Of a stretch of DNA of 42,867 nt, positions 33,647 through 42,690 are shown piece by piece (the first letter of the stretch is position 1; every line of letters starts with the position of its first letter). Source of the DNA: Cyclobacteriaceae bacterium (GTDB lineage: Bacteria > Bacteroidota > Bacteroidia > Cytophagales > Cyclobacteriaceae); the NCBI GenBank assembly GCA_020832375.1, contig JAFIEW010000022.1:1-42867 (forward strand), given 5' to 3'. A program made the position numbers and the translations under genes. The notes below the pieces were generated by a model, which had not been told where the DNA came from, made no database searches, and saw nothing but the letters and a program-made list of their open reading frames with translations.

Positions 33647-34861
33647 TTATTCAAAAGCAGGTATACCTGTAATATCCATACCTAAAATTAGCAAATGGAT
33701 GTCGTGAGTACCTTCATAAGTGACCACAGACTCTAGATTAGCCATGTGCCTCATGATAGGGTACTCCCCTGTAATACCCATACCACCATGGATCTGCCTT
33801 GCTTCTCTCGCTATATTAAGTGCTACTTCAACATTATTTCTTTTAGCAAGACTAATTTGTGCTGTAGTTGCTTTTCCTTCATTCATTAACTTACCTAAAC
33901 GCCAATTCACTAACTGACCTTTAGTAATTTCAGTAAGCATCTCTGCCAATTTTTTTTGTACCAATTGAAAAGATCCAATCGGTTTACCAAATTGCTTTCG
34001 TTCAAGTGCATAGCGTTTGGCGCTATCGTAGCAATCCATGGCTGCACCCAAAGCTCCCCATGCAATACCATAGCGTGCGCTGTCCAAGCAACTTAATGGT
34101 GCTCCTAGCCCACTCCTACCTGGCAAAAGATTTTCTTTGGGTACTTTTACATTGTCAAAAACCAACTCACCCGTACAGCTTGCCCTAAGCGACCATTTAC
34201 CATGTGTAGTCGGTGTACTAAAACCTTCCATACCCCGCTCAACAATTAAGCCATGTATACGACCCTCCTCATTTTTAGCCCAAACAACTGCGATATCTGC
34301 TTCCGGCGCATTGGAAATCCACATCTTAGCCCCATTGAGTAGGTAATGATCCCCTTTATCTTTGAAGTTCGTTACCATCCCCCCTGGATTAGAACCATGA
34401 TCCGGCTCGGTAAGCCCGAAGCAACCAAGCATATCACCATTGGCAAGTGCAGGCAAAAACTTACGTTTTTGCTCTTCAGTACCATATTTGTAGATCGGAT
34501 ACATTACCAGAGAACCTTGAACGGAAGCGGTAGATCGCATGCCTGAATCACCTCGCTCTATCTCTTGCATGATCAAACCATAGGAAATATAGTCTAAACC
34601 TCCCCCACCATATTCTTCAGGAACGGTAGGCCCAAAGGCACCCACTTCTCCAAATTTCTTGACAATTTCAGATGGGAAATGATTATTTTGTGCCCAACCT
34701 TCTATTGAGGGACTAATTTCTTTCTTGACAAAGTCACGTAAGGAACTACGCACCAGCTTATGCTCCTCTTCCAACAGATCATCGATCGCATAAAAATCTG
34801 GCGACTCAAACAAATCCTGTTTTTGACTCTTTCGTACGGCTATTAATTCTTCTTGACTCAT
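33647..34861 (-). CDS. gcdH: Acyl-CoA dehydrogenase, probably glutaryl-CoA dehydrogenase
   Basis: An FAD enzyme that oxidises, and for glutaryl-CoA also decarboxylates, an acyl-CoA; glutaryl-CoA to crotonyl-CoA is the likely reaction. The 404 residues have all family marks: [20 protein letters not shown] (the Arg before S-x-x-SVQ is the glutaryl carboxylate contact in GCDH), [53 protein letters not shown] and the catalytic base in VTYEGTHD (Glu383). The final helix ends [11 protein letters not shown], also GCDH-like. It is divergent from tryptophan 2,3-dioxygenase; in organisms that degrade tryptophan or lysine fully, both routes can lead to glutaryl-CoA. Confidence 0.9.
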   Translation of the reverse strand: MSQEELIAVRKSQKQDLFESPDFYAIDDLLEEEHKLVRSSLRDFVKKEISPSIEGWAQNNHFPSEIVKKFGEVGAFGPTVPEEYGGGGLDYISYGLIMQEIERGDSGMRSTASVQGSLVMYPIYKYGTEEQKRKFLPALANGDMLGCFGLTEPDHGSNPGGMVTNFKDKGDHYLLNGAKMWISNAPEADIAVVWAKNEEGRIHGLIVERGMEGFSTPTTHGKWSLRASCTGELVFDNVKVPKENLLPGRSGLGAPLSCLDSARYGIAWGALGAAMDCYDSAKRYALERKQFGKPIGSFQLVQKKLAEMLTEITKGQLVNWRLGKLMNEGKATTAQISLAKRNNVEVALNIAREARQIHGGMGITGEYPIMRHMANLESVVTYEGTHDIHLLILGMDITGIPAFE

Positions 34862-35257
34862 AGATAGATTTTTATTTTATGGCGAGCAAAGGTGGTTCAA
34901 TACTTTTTTAATTGCTTTAAGCTACCGACCTTTGTCGCAATTATTCGTATGACAAGTTTTCCAAATATAAAAAATTATTTCATTGAATGCGTCATCATTG
35001 CAAACGAATGCAAATATAAAATCATTCCATACAATCACTTAAAAAAAAGTGCCTGTTTAAGATAAATTATTTTTGTTGGAATGACAACGCAGTATACATT
35101 GATAATAAATAGATGGTTCTCAAAGATTTGATTGTGGAGCTCTGTTGTTAGACAATACTATTAAATGTCAAGATTGCGAAAGTATAATAATGTAATAAAA
35201 GCATAGATGGAGGAGTAAGTAGCGTTTACCCCCTCATCCCACGCAAAAAATAAAATA
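34862..35257. other. Divergent gap between gcdH and the tryptophan dioxygenase gene
   Basis: About 400 bp holding regulatory DNA for two divergent genes. A TATTTTTG box (35068-35075, plus strand) resembles a -7 element and runs directly into GTTGGAATGACAAC, the core seen at 5795 and 26478. On the minus strand CACCTTTG (34894-34887) is one base off a -7 box for gcdH. No gene or RNA is seen. Confidence 0.45.
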
Positions 35258-36205
35258 ATGAGCGAAAAGGATATAAAGCCTGAAATACTGGAAAAAATTA
35301 AGGTGCTAGAAGAAAAATATTCAGCTACCGGACAAGACTTAAGTTCATATTTGGACGGATTGATCTATGCTGACTATACGCACTACTGGGATTATATTCA
35401 CTTAGATACCCTTCTAAGCTTACAAAAGCCGAAGACTTCCTTTCCTGACGAACAAATATTTATTATCTATCATCAGATTACAGAGCTCTATTTTAAGTTG
35501 ATTTTATCGGAACTCAAGCAGCTAATTGCGGCAAAAGAGGCTAGAGATGAAGTAGTGATGAGACTACAAAGAATAAATCGTTACTTTCAGCACTTAACCG
35601 ATAGCTTTGATGTGATGCGAGAAGGAATGGATCCTAAGCAGTTTTTGAAGTTTCGCATGTCGCTCCTTCCTGCAAGCGGCTTTCAGTCGGCACAGTACAG
35701 AATGATAGAATTTCACTGTGCGCCTACCTCACAACTCCTGCATGAATCCCAAAGAGAGCGAGACTTTAATGCCATTGAGGAGGAATATGACAATATCTAT
35801 TGGAAACATGGAGCTACTGAGTTGGCAAGTGGCAAGAAAACCTTCACTTTAAAATCTTTTGAAGCTCAATACGACGATCAGTTTATTGAATTAATAAAAC
35901 AACTCAATGGATTTACGATTCATGATCAGTGGCAACAAACAGCAATAGTTGATGCAGAATTGCGAGTTGAAATGCGAAAACTAGATGCTTTGTCCAATAT
36001 ATTTTGGCCACTGGTACACTACAAATCAGCGGTACGCTATTTGCAACAAGATCCTCAAGAGCTTGCTGCTACGGGGGGCACGAACTGGCAGAAATACTTA
36101 CCTCCAAGATTTCAACGCATCATTTTCTTTCCAAAACTGTGGAGCGAAGAAGAGCGCAGTCACTGGGGAAAACAGTGGGTGATGGAGGAGGTTTTGAAAA
36201 AATAG
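35258..36205 (+). CDS. kynA: Tryptophan 2,3-dioxygenase
   Basis: A haem enzyme that opens the indole ring of tryptophan with oxygen, giving N-formylkynurenine, the first step of the kynurenine pathway. The 315 residues include DGLIYADYTHYWDYIHLDTL-L-S-L-Q near the start, FIIYHQITELYFKLILSELK (the conserved substrate-site His in YHQ), FRMSLLPASGFQSAQYRMIE and the C-terminal VHYKSAVRYL, whose His is the expected haem ligand. ATGGTNWQKYLPPRFQRI follows and corresponds to the family GTGGSxGxxYL segment in a divergent form. No kynureninase or formamidase gene is nearby. It is divergent from gcdH. Confidence 0.9.
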   Translation: MSEKDIKPEILEKIKVLEEKYSATGQDLSSYLDGLIYADYTHYWDYIHLDTLLSLQKPKTSFPDEQIFIIYHQITELYFKLILSELKQLIAAKEARDEVVMRLQRINRYFQHLTDSFDVMREGMDPKQFLKFRMSLLPASGFQSAQYRMIEFHCAPTSQLLHESQRERDFNAIEEEYDNIYWKHGATELASGKKTFTLKSFEAQYDDQFIELIKQLNGFTIHDQWQQTAIVDAELRVEMRKLDALSNIFWPLVHYKSAVRYLQQDPQELAATGGTNWQKYLPPRFQRIIFFPKLWSEEERSHWGKQWVMEEVLKK

Positions 36206-36435
36206 CCGCCTTGGTAGTTGATAACTCTAAGAATCGCCACCTAGTAATAGAAACTAGCCTAAAACTGAATGAAGAGCTTACGACAGGTTTTATGATAGCC
36301 TAAATATTAGGTAGGTTTTGATAAAATTTTCTTTAATATTTTCAGCAAATCAGGTTGATATGAATACTGGGTTTCTTTAGAAATCAACGGAAAAAGGCAT
36401 CTTCCCTTTTCTTTTTATCTGATTTCCAAATTTGA

Positions 36436-37725
36436 TCAAATACCCAGCTCTATTTGAAAGCGCCACTGTAAATTTTCATTTGGGACACCATGCACCTGAA
36501 AGTTGCGTTGCTCATATGTAAGATCGGTTTGTAACTTCACTCGATGTCCTTTAACGTACTTGGTAAGTCCTAAAGTATAATGATAGATTTCAGGCTCTAA
36601 TGCCTGAATACTCTCTGAAGGTGACATTTGACTGTATCGAAGTGCTAATTCGTAATCATTAAGCCAAACATAGGAAGCCTGAAAATTTTGACCTAGGCCA
36701 GCATATACGTATCGAATATCTCCACTGCCATCAGTGGTAATGGGGTCATCGGACTGTCGATATAAGAGCTCAGCTGAAATGGCAAAACCGCTATACTTAA
36801 GTAACCAATCAGTAGATAGGGTGGTCATATCTCTTGGTTCGAAGAGCGGCAGACCAATCTGTCCGCCTGTGCGAAGTGTCTGCTGATTAAGGCTGTAGGT
36901 AAATCCTGCGGATAATTTCGGCTTACTTTCACGGATGAGGTCACCCTCAAAATAATCACCAAATCGTTCGAATAGGCCAAATGGTAAAACTTCTATCCTC
37001 CCAGTATAGGCCAGACCATCGTTTGTGTTGATGATATTTCTTCCATCGCCAGAAGAAATGGCAGAGCGAAAGACTGTATGAAAGTTTTTATATATCTGTT
37101 CTGTATAAGCCATGTGGATACCAAAGTCACGGTCAATATTAAGTGTGGCATTGACAATACTTCGATCTACAAATTGTAAATCACCCGAAGAGATCACCCT
37201 TTGACGATTGCCAGGTAGCTTTGTTTGTCCGAACCCAACTCTTAACTTTGAATTTACATCATAAAAAACCATAGCATCTCTAACCACATTAGGCACATTG
37301 GTATTTTCCCAATCCATATCAGCTCTACTGAATGAGAGCTGCATAACGTAAGAGATCTTAGGGTTGACCACGAAGCCGTCAAAGCGCAACCTAAGCCGCC
37401 TTACTCGCGCCTCAATATCTGGAGAGTCCCCTTCTTGAAAAGTGGCTCCCAGCCTATTTTGCATTCTAAAACGTAAATTTAAAGAAAATGAAGAGTCAGT
37501 TGGAAAGATCCCTACACCCTGTCCAAAGGTAAAATAGGGCACCTCACTGAAAGCCCCTGGTATCACCTCCATATAGGGTGGTATGCTATCACGAGATTCT
37601 TCCTGAAAGGGTAGATCTATTTCCTGAGCATATAGGGCTGATTTATTTCCAAGAAGAGTAGCGCTAATTAATGCGAAAACGCATAAACTTAATATTTTCA
37701 CCCTTTTGCGTCCACAGTTTTTCAT
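36436..37725 (-). CDS. Porin of the OprO/OprP (phosphate-selective) family
   Basis: A predicted outer-membrane beta-barrel porin. With the ATG at 37725 the protein has 429 residues and a signal peptide with a basic start (MKNCGRKRVKILSLCVFALI) ending near SALYAQ. An ATG at 37743 and a GTG at 37701 are also possible. The body is rich in amphipathic strands such as SLNLRFRMQNRLGATFQEGD, RRLRLRFDGFVVNPKISYVM, FGIHMAYTEQIYKNF and ELALRYSQMSPSE, and ends WRFQIELGI, a typical barrel terminus. The gene begins inside the 3' end of trmB (overlap 62 bp). Substrate specificity cannot be read from this; the family name does not prove phosphate transport. Confidence 0.88.
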   Translation of the reverse strand: MKNCGRKRVKILSLCVFALISATLLGNKSALYAQEIDLPFQEESRDSIPPYMEVIPGAFSEVPYFTFGQGVGIFPTDSSFSLNLRFRMQNRLGATFQEGDSPDIEARVRRLRLRFDGFVVNPKISYVMQLSFSRADMDWENTNVPNVVRDAMVFYDVNSKLRVGFGQTKLPGNRQRVISSGDLQFVDRSIVNATLNIDRDFGIHMAYTEQIYKNFHTVFRSAISSGDGRNIINTNDGLAYTGRIEVLPFGLFERFGDYFEGDLIRESKPKLSAGFTYSLNQQTLRTGGQIGLPLFEPRDMTTLSTDWLLKYSGFAISAELLYRQSDDPITTDGSGDIRYVYAGLGQNFQASYVWLNDYELALRYSQMSPSESIQALEPEIYHYTLGLTKYVKGHRVKLQTDLTYEQRNFQVHGVPNENLQWRFQIELGI

Positions 37726-38320
37726 ATCTCGTAGTGATAGCATAATGTTCTAATAATAGCTCTGAGCGATATAAATCTCGGGTATAGACGAGATCTTTAA
37801 TACCACGTTCTTTCGAAAGTAGATCTAAGGTAAAATCAAAAAGCGGTGTATTATCTGTTTTTAAATTAACCCAAGCCCCTTTTCGACAAATATTTCTATA
37901 AATATCCAAAAACCTTGGATGAGTTAACCTTCGACGTGCATCTCGAGACTTGGGGCGAGGGTCTGGAAAGACAATCCATATTTCACTAACCTCATTCCTA
38001 GCAAAAAAACTTTCTAGGGAGGTAATGTGAGTTCTTAAAAAAACTGCATTGGTGCTACCATTAGCTACAATTTGATCCGCACCTTTCCAGATTCGCTCTC
38101 CTTTAATATCAATACCGATAAAATTACGCTCTGGAAAAACTTGTGACAGTCCTACGGTGTATTCTCCCCTTCCGCAGGCTAATTCAAGGGTGATGGGATG
38201 ATCATTTCCAAAGGCCTTTTTATGCCAATTCCCTTTGATATCCTTGATATTGTCTTTCCCAGGTTCATAAATAAGCGGATTATCAGCATTGCTTTCAAAG
38301 CGTATTAATTTTGTTCTCAA
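37664..38320 (-). CDS. trmB: tRNA (guanine-N7-)-methyltransferase
   Basis: Methylates G46 in the variable loop of tRNAs using SAM. The 218 residues have the SAM-binding motif ITLELACGRGEYTVGLS, NFIGIDIKGERIWKGA and the family box IVFPDPRPKSRDARRRLTHP (a variant of FPDPWPKxRHxKRRL). It ends with YEKLWTQKGENIKFMRFRI, the usual C-terminus for this group, so the overlap with the porin gene start is genuine and not an over-long reading. It lies 32 bp after folC on the same strand, forming a likely folC-trmB-porin transcript. Confidence 0.95.
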   Translation of the reverse strand: MRTKLIRFESNADNPLIYEPGKDNIKDIKGNWHKKAFGNDHPITLELACGRGEYTVGLSQVFPERNFIGIDIKGERIWKGADQIVANGSTNAVFLRTHITSLESFFARNEVSEIWIVFPDPRPKSRDARRRLTHPRFLDIYRNICRKGAWVNLKTDNTPLFDFTLDLLSKERGIKDLVYTRDLYRSELLLEHYAITTRYEKLWTQKGENIKFMRFRIN

Positions 38321-38352
38321 ATGTAGGTAGCGGTTAAAATGAAATAAAGAAC

Positions 38353-39648
38353 TTAATAGGATAAGGCGACATTAGCATCATTAATTTCGTCGATTTCTGC
38401 AACTACGAAGGTACTCCCTCCCACATAGATAAGATCTTGTGTATTGGCTTTGCTCTTAGCGGTAAGGTAAGCATCGGTGACAGAAGGATGAAAGCTGGCA
38501 TTGAGTTTAAGCTCAGCTGTGATATCGGCAATCTGAGAAATACTCATACCTCTTGGTACCTGAGGGGTGCAAAAGTAGAACCATGCGCCTTCCCTCGGAA
38601 AAAGTGCTATCATTTTCTTTACATCCTTATCTGTGACAAAGCCTAATACAAAATGCTTGATTTCTGCCTTAGGAAGATGTGCCATATTGAGTTTGATAGC
38701 CTCTTCATTATGACCAGTATCAGCTATGATAGTAGGATGACTGCCTAGTTTTTGCCACCTTCCTCTCAAGCCGCTTAAGACAGCTACGTTTTCGAGCCCA
38801 TGTTTAAGCCTTTCTAAATTCATAGGAGTAAAAATAGGTTCAGAACAAAGCAATGATAGCGCAGACCGATAGTTTTCAAGCTGGTGTGGCCCCTTCAAAT
38901 CGGGGGTAAACTTGAATTTAAGTCTATCAGTAGTAAGCTCCCAGCAATCTGAATTACCATCGATAGTGATACAATCTTGAGCCCACTTGATTGGGGCGTT
39001 TTTAATTTCAGCTGTAGACCGGAAAACATCCACCGTTTCTTCCTGCAATTTACCGATATATACTGGTCGACTTGGTTTTATAATACCAGCTTTTTCTCTT
39101 GCAATTTTCTGTGGAGTATCGCCTAGGAATTGTGCATGGTCAGAGCCAATATTGGTAATAATACAAGCGAGAGGATCAATCACATTGGTGGTATCGAGTC
39201 TACCCCCCATTCCCGTTTCTACGACTGCGATATCCACTTGCTCATCTGCAAAATATTGAAAGGCCATAAAGGTGGTCACCTCAAAAAATGAAGCATCCAT
39301 TTGCTCAATGATTGGCTGAAAATGATTCACATAAGTAAGAACCTTATCTTGACTAATTGGCTGACCATTAATACGCATCCTTTCAGTAAAACTGCGTAAG
39401 TGAGGCGAGGTATACAACCCCACTTTCAATCCCAAAGATTGAAGACAAGCTGCCAGAATATGAGAAGTACTTCCTTTGCCGTTAGTGCCGGCTATATGAA
39501 TGGATTTAAATTTGTTTTGAGGTGCACCTAATGCTTCGGATAGTGCCCAAGCATTTCCTAAGCCGCTTTTATAGGCAGCTCCTCCACTTCTTTGAAACAT
39601 CGGTAGCCTTTTAAACAGATAGTCAACAGCCTCTTGATAGCTTTTCAT
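38353..39648 (-). CDS. folC: Folylpolyglutamate synthase / dihydrofolate synthase
   Basis: An ATP-dependent ligase that adds glutamate to dihydropteroate and/or folates. The 431 residues show the Mur-ligase plan: AYKSGLGNAWALSEALGAPQ, P-loop GTNGKGSTSHI (54-64), LYTSPHLRSFTERMRINGQ (78-96), VVETGMGGRLDTTNVIDPLA, NIGSDHAQFLGDTPQKIARE-K-A-G and a C-terminal substrate domain with ADTGHNEEA. It is the first gene of the minus-strand run with trmB and the porin. A TATCTTTG box (39733-39726, minus strand) resembles a -7 element, 77 bp upstream of the ATG, but without a fitting TTG. Confidence 0.95.
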   Translation of the reverse strand: MKSYQEAVDYLFKRLPMFQRSGGAAYKSGLGNAWALSEALGAPQNKFKSIHIAGTNGKGSTSHILAACLQSLGLKVGLYTSPHLRSFTERMRINGQPISQDKVLTYVNHFQPIIEQMDASFFEVTTFMAFQYFADEQVDIAVVETGMGGRLDTTNVIDPLACIITNIGSDHAQFLGDTPQKIAREKAGIIKPSRPVYIGKLQEETVDVFRSTAEIKNAPIKWAQDCITIDGNSDCWELTTDRLKFKFTPDLKGPHQLENYRSALSLLCSEPIFTPMNLERLKHGLENVAVLSGLRGRWQKLGSHPTIIADTGHNEEAIKLNMAHLPKAEIKHFVLGFVTDKDVKKMIALFPREGAWFYFCTPQVPRGMSISQIADITAELKLNASFHPSVTDAYLTAKSKANTQDLIYVGGSTFVVAEIDEINDANVALSY

Positions 39649-39839
39649 TTTGATAAGGGTTTAATCAAAGCAATAAAAATCAATCATCCGGTAGCGGATT
39701 GGCATGATTGAGATATAAAATCATCCAAAGATAGTGGTAAAAATGATTTTTAAGAAGAAATCCACAATGGATGTCAATAAGAAAATAGAGAGAAAGCTGT
39801 AATACTAACTAAAAGGATAAGCAATAAAGCTTGGAGCTA

Positions 39840-40520
39840 TCAATCCTGCATTAAGGCAAAAGTAAGGATGTTTGCTCCCATTTTTAAGGCTTCCAGCCGG
39901 ATACTTTCAGGGTTATTATGAATTCGTTGATCCTCCCATCCGTTACCCAAATCTGACTCATAACTATAAAAGAGTACCAAGCGTCCTTCGTGAAGAATGC
40001 CAAAGCCTTGGGGTGGTTGTCCGTCATGCTCATGAATTTTAGGTAGACCATTCTCGAACTTAAATTTTTTATGGTAGATAGGATGGTCGAAAGGGAGCTC
40101 AACCAGCTCATATTCAGGAAATACTTTTTTTAATTCGACACGAATAAACTGATCAAGTCCGTAGTTATCATCGATATGTAAAAAGCCTCCCGAAAGCAGG
40201 TAATTTCTTAAATTTTCTGCCTCTGACCTACTAAAGTTCACATTTCCATGTCCTGTCATATACACATATGGATACATAAATAACTCTCTACTACCAACCT
40301 CAACCACCTCGTCAGCGGCTTGAATCTTCATATTAAGCCGCTCATTACAAAAGCGGATCAAATTAGGAAGGGCAGTCTTGTTAGCATACCAATCTCCACC
40401 ACCACTGTATTTTAACTTCGCAATTTGAAACTCTGTATTTTGGGCTCTTAAGGAAACAGAAACAAGAAGCAAGCTTATTATTAAGACTAAAACATTGATA
40501 GGCAGAAAGGTGTTTTTCAT
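39840..40520 (-). CDS. DUF4159 domain protein, exported
   Basis: A Bacteroidota family of unknown function. The 226 residues begin with a signal peptide (PINVLVLIISLLLVSVSLRA). The domain shows its usual motifs: AKLKYSGGGDWYANKTALPN, YVYMTGHGNVNFS, LRNYLLSGGFLHIDDNYGLD and YELVELPFDHPIYHKKF. YSYESDLGNGWEDQRIH and ALKMGANILTFAL follow. The fold is thought to be related to class I glutamine amidotransferase-like domains (the TGHG and GGFLHIDD pattern), but a catalytic Cys is not apparent. Neighbours are folC (191 bp downstream) and, 224 bp upstream, the DUF429 gene. The upstream gap holds a 9-bp inverted repeat (40562-40570 with 40588-40596). Confidence 0.9.
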   Translation of the reverse strand: MKNTFLPINVLVLIISLLLVSVSLRAQNTEFQIAKLKYSGGGDWYANKTALPNLIRFCNERLNMKIQAADEVVEVGSRELFMYPYVYMTGHGNVNFSRSEAENLRNYLLSGGFLHIDDNYGLDQFIRVELKKVFPEYELVELPFDHPIYHKKFKFENGLPKIHEHDGQPPQGFGILHEGRLVLFYSYESDLGNGWEDQRIHNNPESIRLEALKMGANILTFALMQD

Positions 40521-40744
40521 TTCTCGCAGGTCTAATTCATCTAAATTTTGCAGATCATTATATCTTGAATTATATCTATTTTAAAAGATTCAAGATCCGC
40601 AACAAGATAATCATAATGTATCAACAAACGACTTAGATTATAATTTAATTGTAATAGTAGAACTATATGGTATCAAATACCAGCGTAAACTACACATAAA
40701 ATCTTAAAGCATTTAAACTAGAATTTTTTTTTAAATATCCTAAA

Positions 40745-41341
40745 CTAAACTCTGATCAGCCCTTCTTCAGGCTTACCATATACTTTGGCTTCTCCTTGCC
40801 AATCACGCAAGCCACTAGATAGGGCTAGCAAGGCATCAAATTCATGCCAATTAGTAATCAATGATGGATCAATATTAAGTCGCGTCTGATCAATCAAAAA
40901 ACTCAAGCAATTTGGTAGAGCGCTTAATTCCTTCTTATAAGACAACTCTTGCAAACTCCACATCCTGGCTAAGTGTCCTGGATATACTTCTTTCACATCG
41001 ATACCTCTTGTATTTAGCTCTTTAGACAATTTCATGGCTCTAGCAGTAAGCCCTCCTAAAAACATCACTGACATTGCTGAAAGTTCTTGATCGCACTTTC
41101 GATAAAAATAATCACTATATCCCTCCAAATCTCTATATACCCCAGGAAGAGACAAGGGCGCATCCAAATAAATCCTATCTGGCATCAATGATTTGGATAA
41201 ATCCACAAGCATACGGTCAGCATCTTGCTTCTTCTTTGAACTATATACGCTTACCTGCCTATCTTGTGTGGTACAGACCGCCAATACGGTGGTACCGGCA
41301 AGCTTGCTTCCATAGTCGACTCCAGCGATAGTTATACTCAT
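40745..41341 (-). CDS. DUF429 family protein (RNase H-like fold)
   Basis: A protein of unknown function with the acidic residues of an RNase H/resolvase-like fold. The 198 residues contain IAGVDYGSKLAGTTVLAVC (Asp9), ASP-containing RIYLDAPLSLPG in the middle, CDQELSAMSVMFLGGLTARA and a C-terminal EFDALLALSSGL, which holds another Asp/Glu pair typical of the family. There is no signal peptide. Its start overlaps the stop of the DUF1232 gene by four bases, so the two are translationally coupled. Nuclease activity is possible but not proven. Confidence 0.82.
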   Translation of the reverse strand: MSITIAGVDYGSKLAGTTVLAVCTTQDRQVSVYSSKKKQDADRMLVDLSKSLMPDRIYLDAPLSLPGVYRDLEGYSDYFYRKCDQELSAMSVMFLGGLTARAMKLSKELNTRGIDVKEVYPGHLARMWSLQELSYKKELSALPNCLSFLIDQTRLNIDPSLITNWHEFDALLALSSGLRDWQGEAKVYGKPEEGLIRV

Positions 41342-41613
41342 CTTTGCTCTACATTAATTTTTTTTCGACTTTGGGAAGCTGCATAATGTACGGCTAGTAA
41401 AAATATGCTGAAATCATCTGCCCAACCTACTACTGGAATAAAATCAGGAATAAAATCAATAGGACTTACAATATATAAGACACTCAATAATAATACAAAT
41501 ACACCCTTTTTACTTAGAACGGTCGGGGTTCCATTTTTTAGAGCATTAAGTAAAAACCCTAAATCATTAAATAACAGTTTCAACTTTTCTATCATTTTCA
41601 ATTTATTTATCAA
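41338..41613 (-). CDS. YkvA/DUF1232 family small membrane protein
   Basis: A 91-residue membrane protein of unknown function. The family signature is clear: KGVFVLLLSVLYIVSPIDFI, then PDFIPVVGWADDFSIFLLAV, a hydrophobic hairpin with the conserved SPIDxIPD motif. The N-terminal 35 residues are basic and amphipathic. It lies 33 bp after the Sua5/YrdC gene and overlaps the DUF429 gene by four bases, forming a three-gene operon. Confidence 0.9.
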   Translation of the reverse strand: MINKLKMIEKLKLLFNDLGFLLNALKNGTPTVLSKKGVFVLLLSVLYIVSPIDFIPDFIPVVGWADDFSIFLLAVHYAASQSRKKINVEQR

Positions 41614-41646
41614 GATTTTAACCGCTTATTAGCCGTCCTGTTTTAT

Positions 41647-42267
41647 TTATTCTAAAATCCCTACACCTTCTCTCAAAATAACAGGCTCAGATTCGGTGCA
41701 ATCCACGACAGTAGACGCTACATTTTTACCATACCCCCCATCAATAACAATATCCACCTGATTTTTAAACTTTTCATATATCAATTCAGGGTCAGTAGAA
41801 TATTCCAGTATTTCATCTTCATCATGGATGGATGTAGTAATGATGGGGTTACCCAGTCTTTCTACTATGGTACGTGGGATGCTATTGTCAGGAACCCGAA
41901 TACCAACCGTTTTCTTCTTTGCAGTGATCAGCTTTGGCACTTTACTGCTAGCTCTTAAAATAAAAGTGAATGGACCTGGCAGCGCATTTTTCATCAATTT
42001 AAAGGTTGCATTGTCAAGTGCTTTGGTGTATTCAGCAATGTGTGACAAATCATGGCAAATAAAAGAAAAATTACTTTTTTGCCGCTTGACACCTTTTATT
42101 TGACAAACTCGATCTACAGCACGGGTATCAAAAATATCGCAGCCTAAACCATAAATGGTATCTGTAGGATAAATGATGACTCCTCCTTGACGCAGAACAT
42201 CAACAATTTTTTTAATCTTTCGCTCATCCGGATTTTCTTCGTATAACTTGATAAACTCAGCTGCCAT
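41647..42267 (-). CDS. L-threonylcarbamoyladenylate synthase (Sua5/YciO/YrdC family)
   Basis: Makes threonylcarbamoyl-AMP, the intermediate for t6A modification of tRNAs that read ANN codons. The 206 residues hold the YrdC domain: [18 protein letters not shown] (31-48), [37 protein letters not shown] and [20 protein letters not shown], which give the positively charged pocket. It lacks the extra Sua5 C-terminal domain. It closely resembles the YciO-like branch seen in Bacteroidota, so whether it or another paralogue carries out t6A synthesis is not certain. It is the first gene of the operon with DUF1232 and DUF429. Confidence 0.88.
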   Translation of the reverse strand: MAAEFIKLYEENPDERKIKKIVDVLRQGGVIIYPTDTIYGLGCDIFDTRAVDRVCQIKGVKRQKSNFSFICHDLSHIAEYTKALDNATFKLMKNALPGPFTFILRASSKVPKLITAKKKTVGIRVPDNSIPRTIVERLGNPIITTSIHDEDEILEYSTDPELIYEKFKNQVDIVIDGGYGKNVASTVVDCTESEPVILREGVGILE

Positions 42268-42634
42268 ATTTTTATTTGTTATTTGCTTTTATATTCGTGT
42301 AAATCTATAAGCCTCTTTGAAAAAAGGTAACCCATGAAATATTTAGGTAATGGACCAAAAATCGATGTAAATATCGGTATTACACCTAGTTTTAACCCTA
42401 GCCTCATTTAAATCAACGCTTTTAAAATCATTTGGTTAGTGAAAGTTCTGAAGTCAACATACCTTAAGGTAGCCTATATCATTGCTTGCTTAAGCCTATT
42501 CAATCAAACAAAATAATAGTGTCAATTATTCGGATTTATAAATTCATCGTTTTTTAATATCTAACAATGAGCTAAAATGACGTTAATCGACAAAACCTAT
42601 AGGTAAGACAATTAGTATTCAACATGTTACCAAT
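42268..42634. other. Gap upstream of the Sua5/YrdC gene
   Basis: About 370 bp without a plausible frame. I see no repeat copy, RNA gene or convincing promoter; the YrdC operon promoter should be near 42270-42330. Confidence 0.4.
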
Positions 42635-42673
42635 AAAAAAAGCGTTTAAGTAAATTACTTAAACGCTTTTTTT
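42635..42673. terminator. 39-bp symmetric terminator at the right edge
   Basis: Two perfect 19-bp arms (A7-GCGTTTAAGTAA and its complement) around one base. It lies 17 bp past the stop of the partial peptidase gene, whose transcript it would end. It could also work on the other strand. Confidence 0.88.
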
Positions 42674-42690
42674 AAAGTCTCTAATCAAAA

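Noticed and set aside
36004-36303. 99-codon frame overlapping and running past the tryptophan dioxygenase stop
   Set aside because: The overlapping part is a shadow of the dioxygenase in another frame. The roughly 100-bp extension could suggest a frameshift, but the dioxygenase ends normally, so it is taken as chance.
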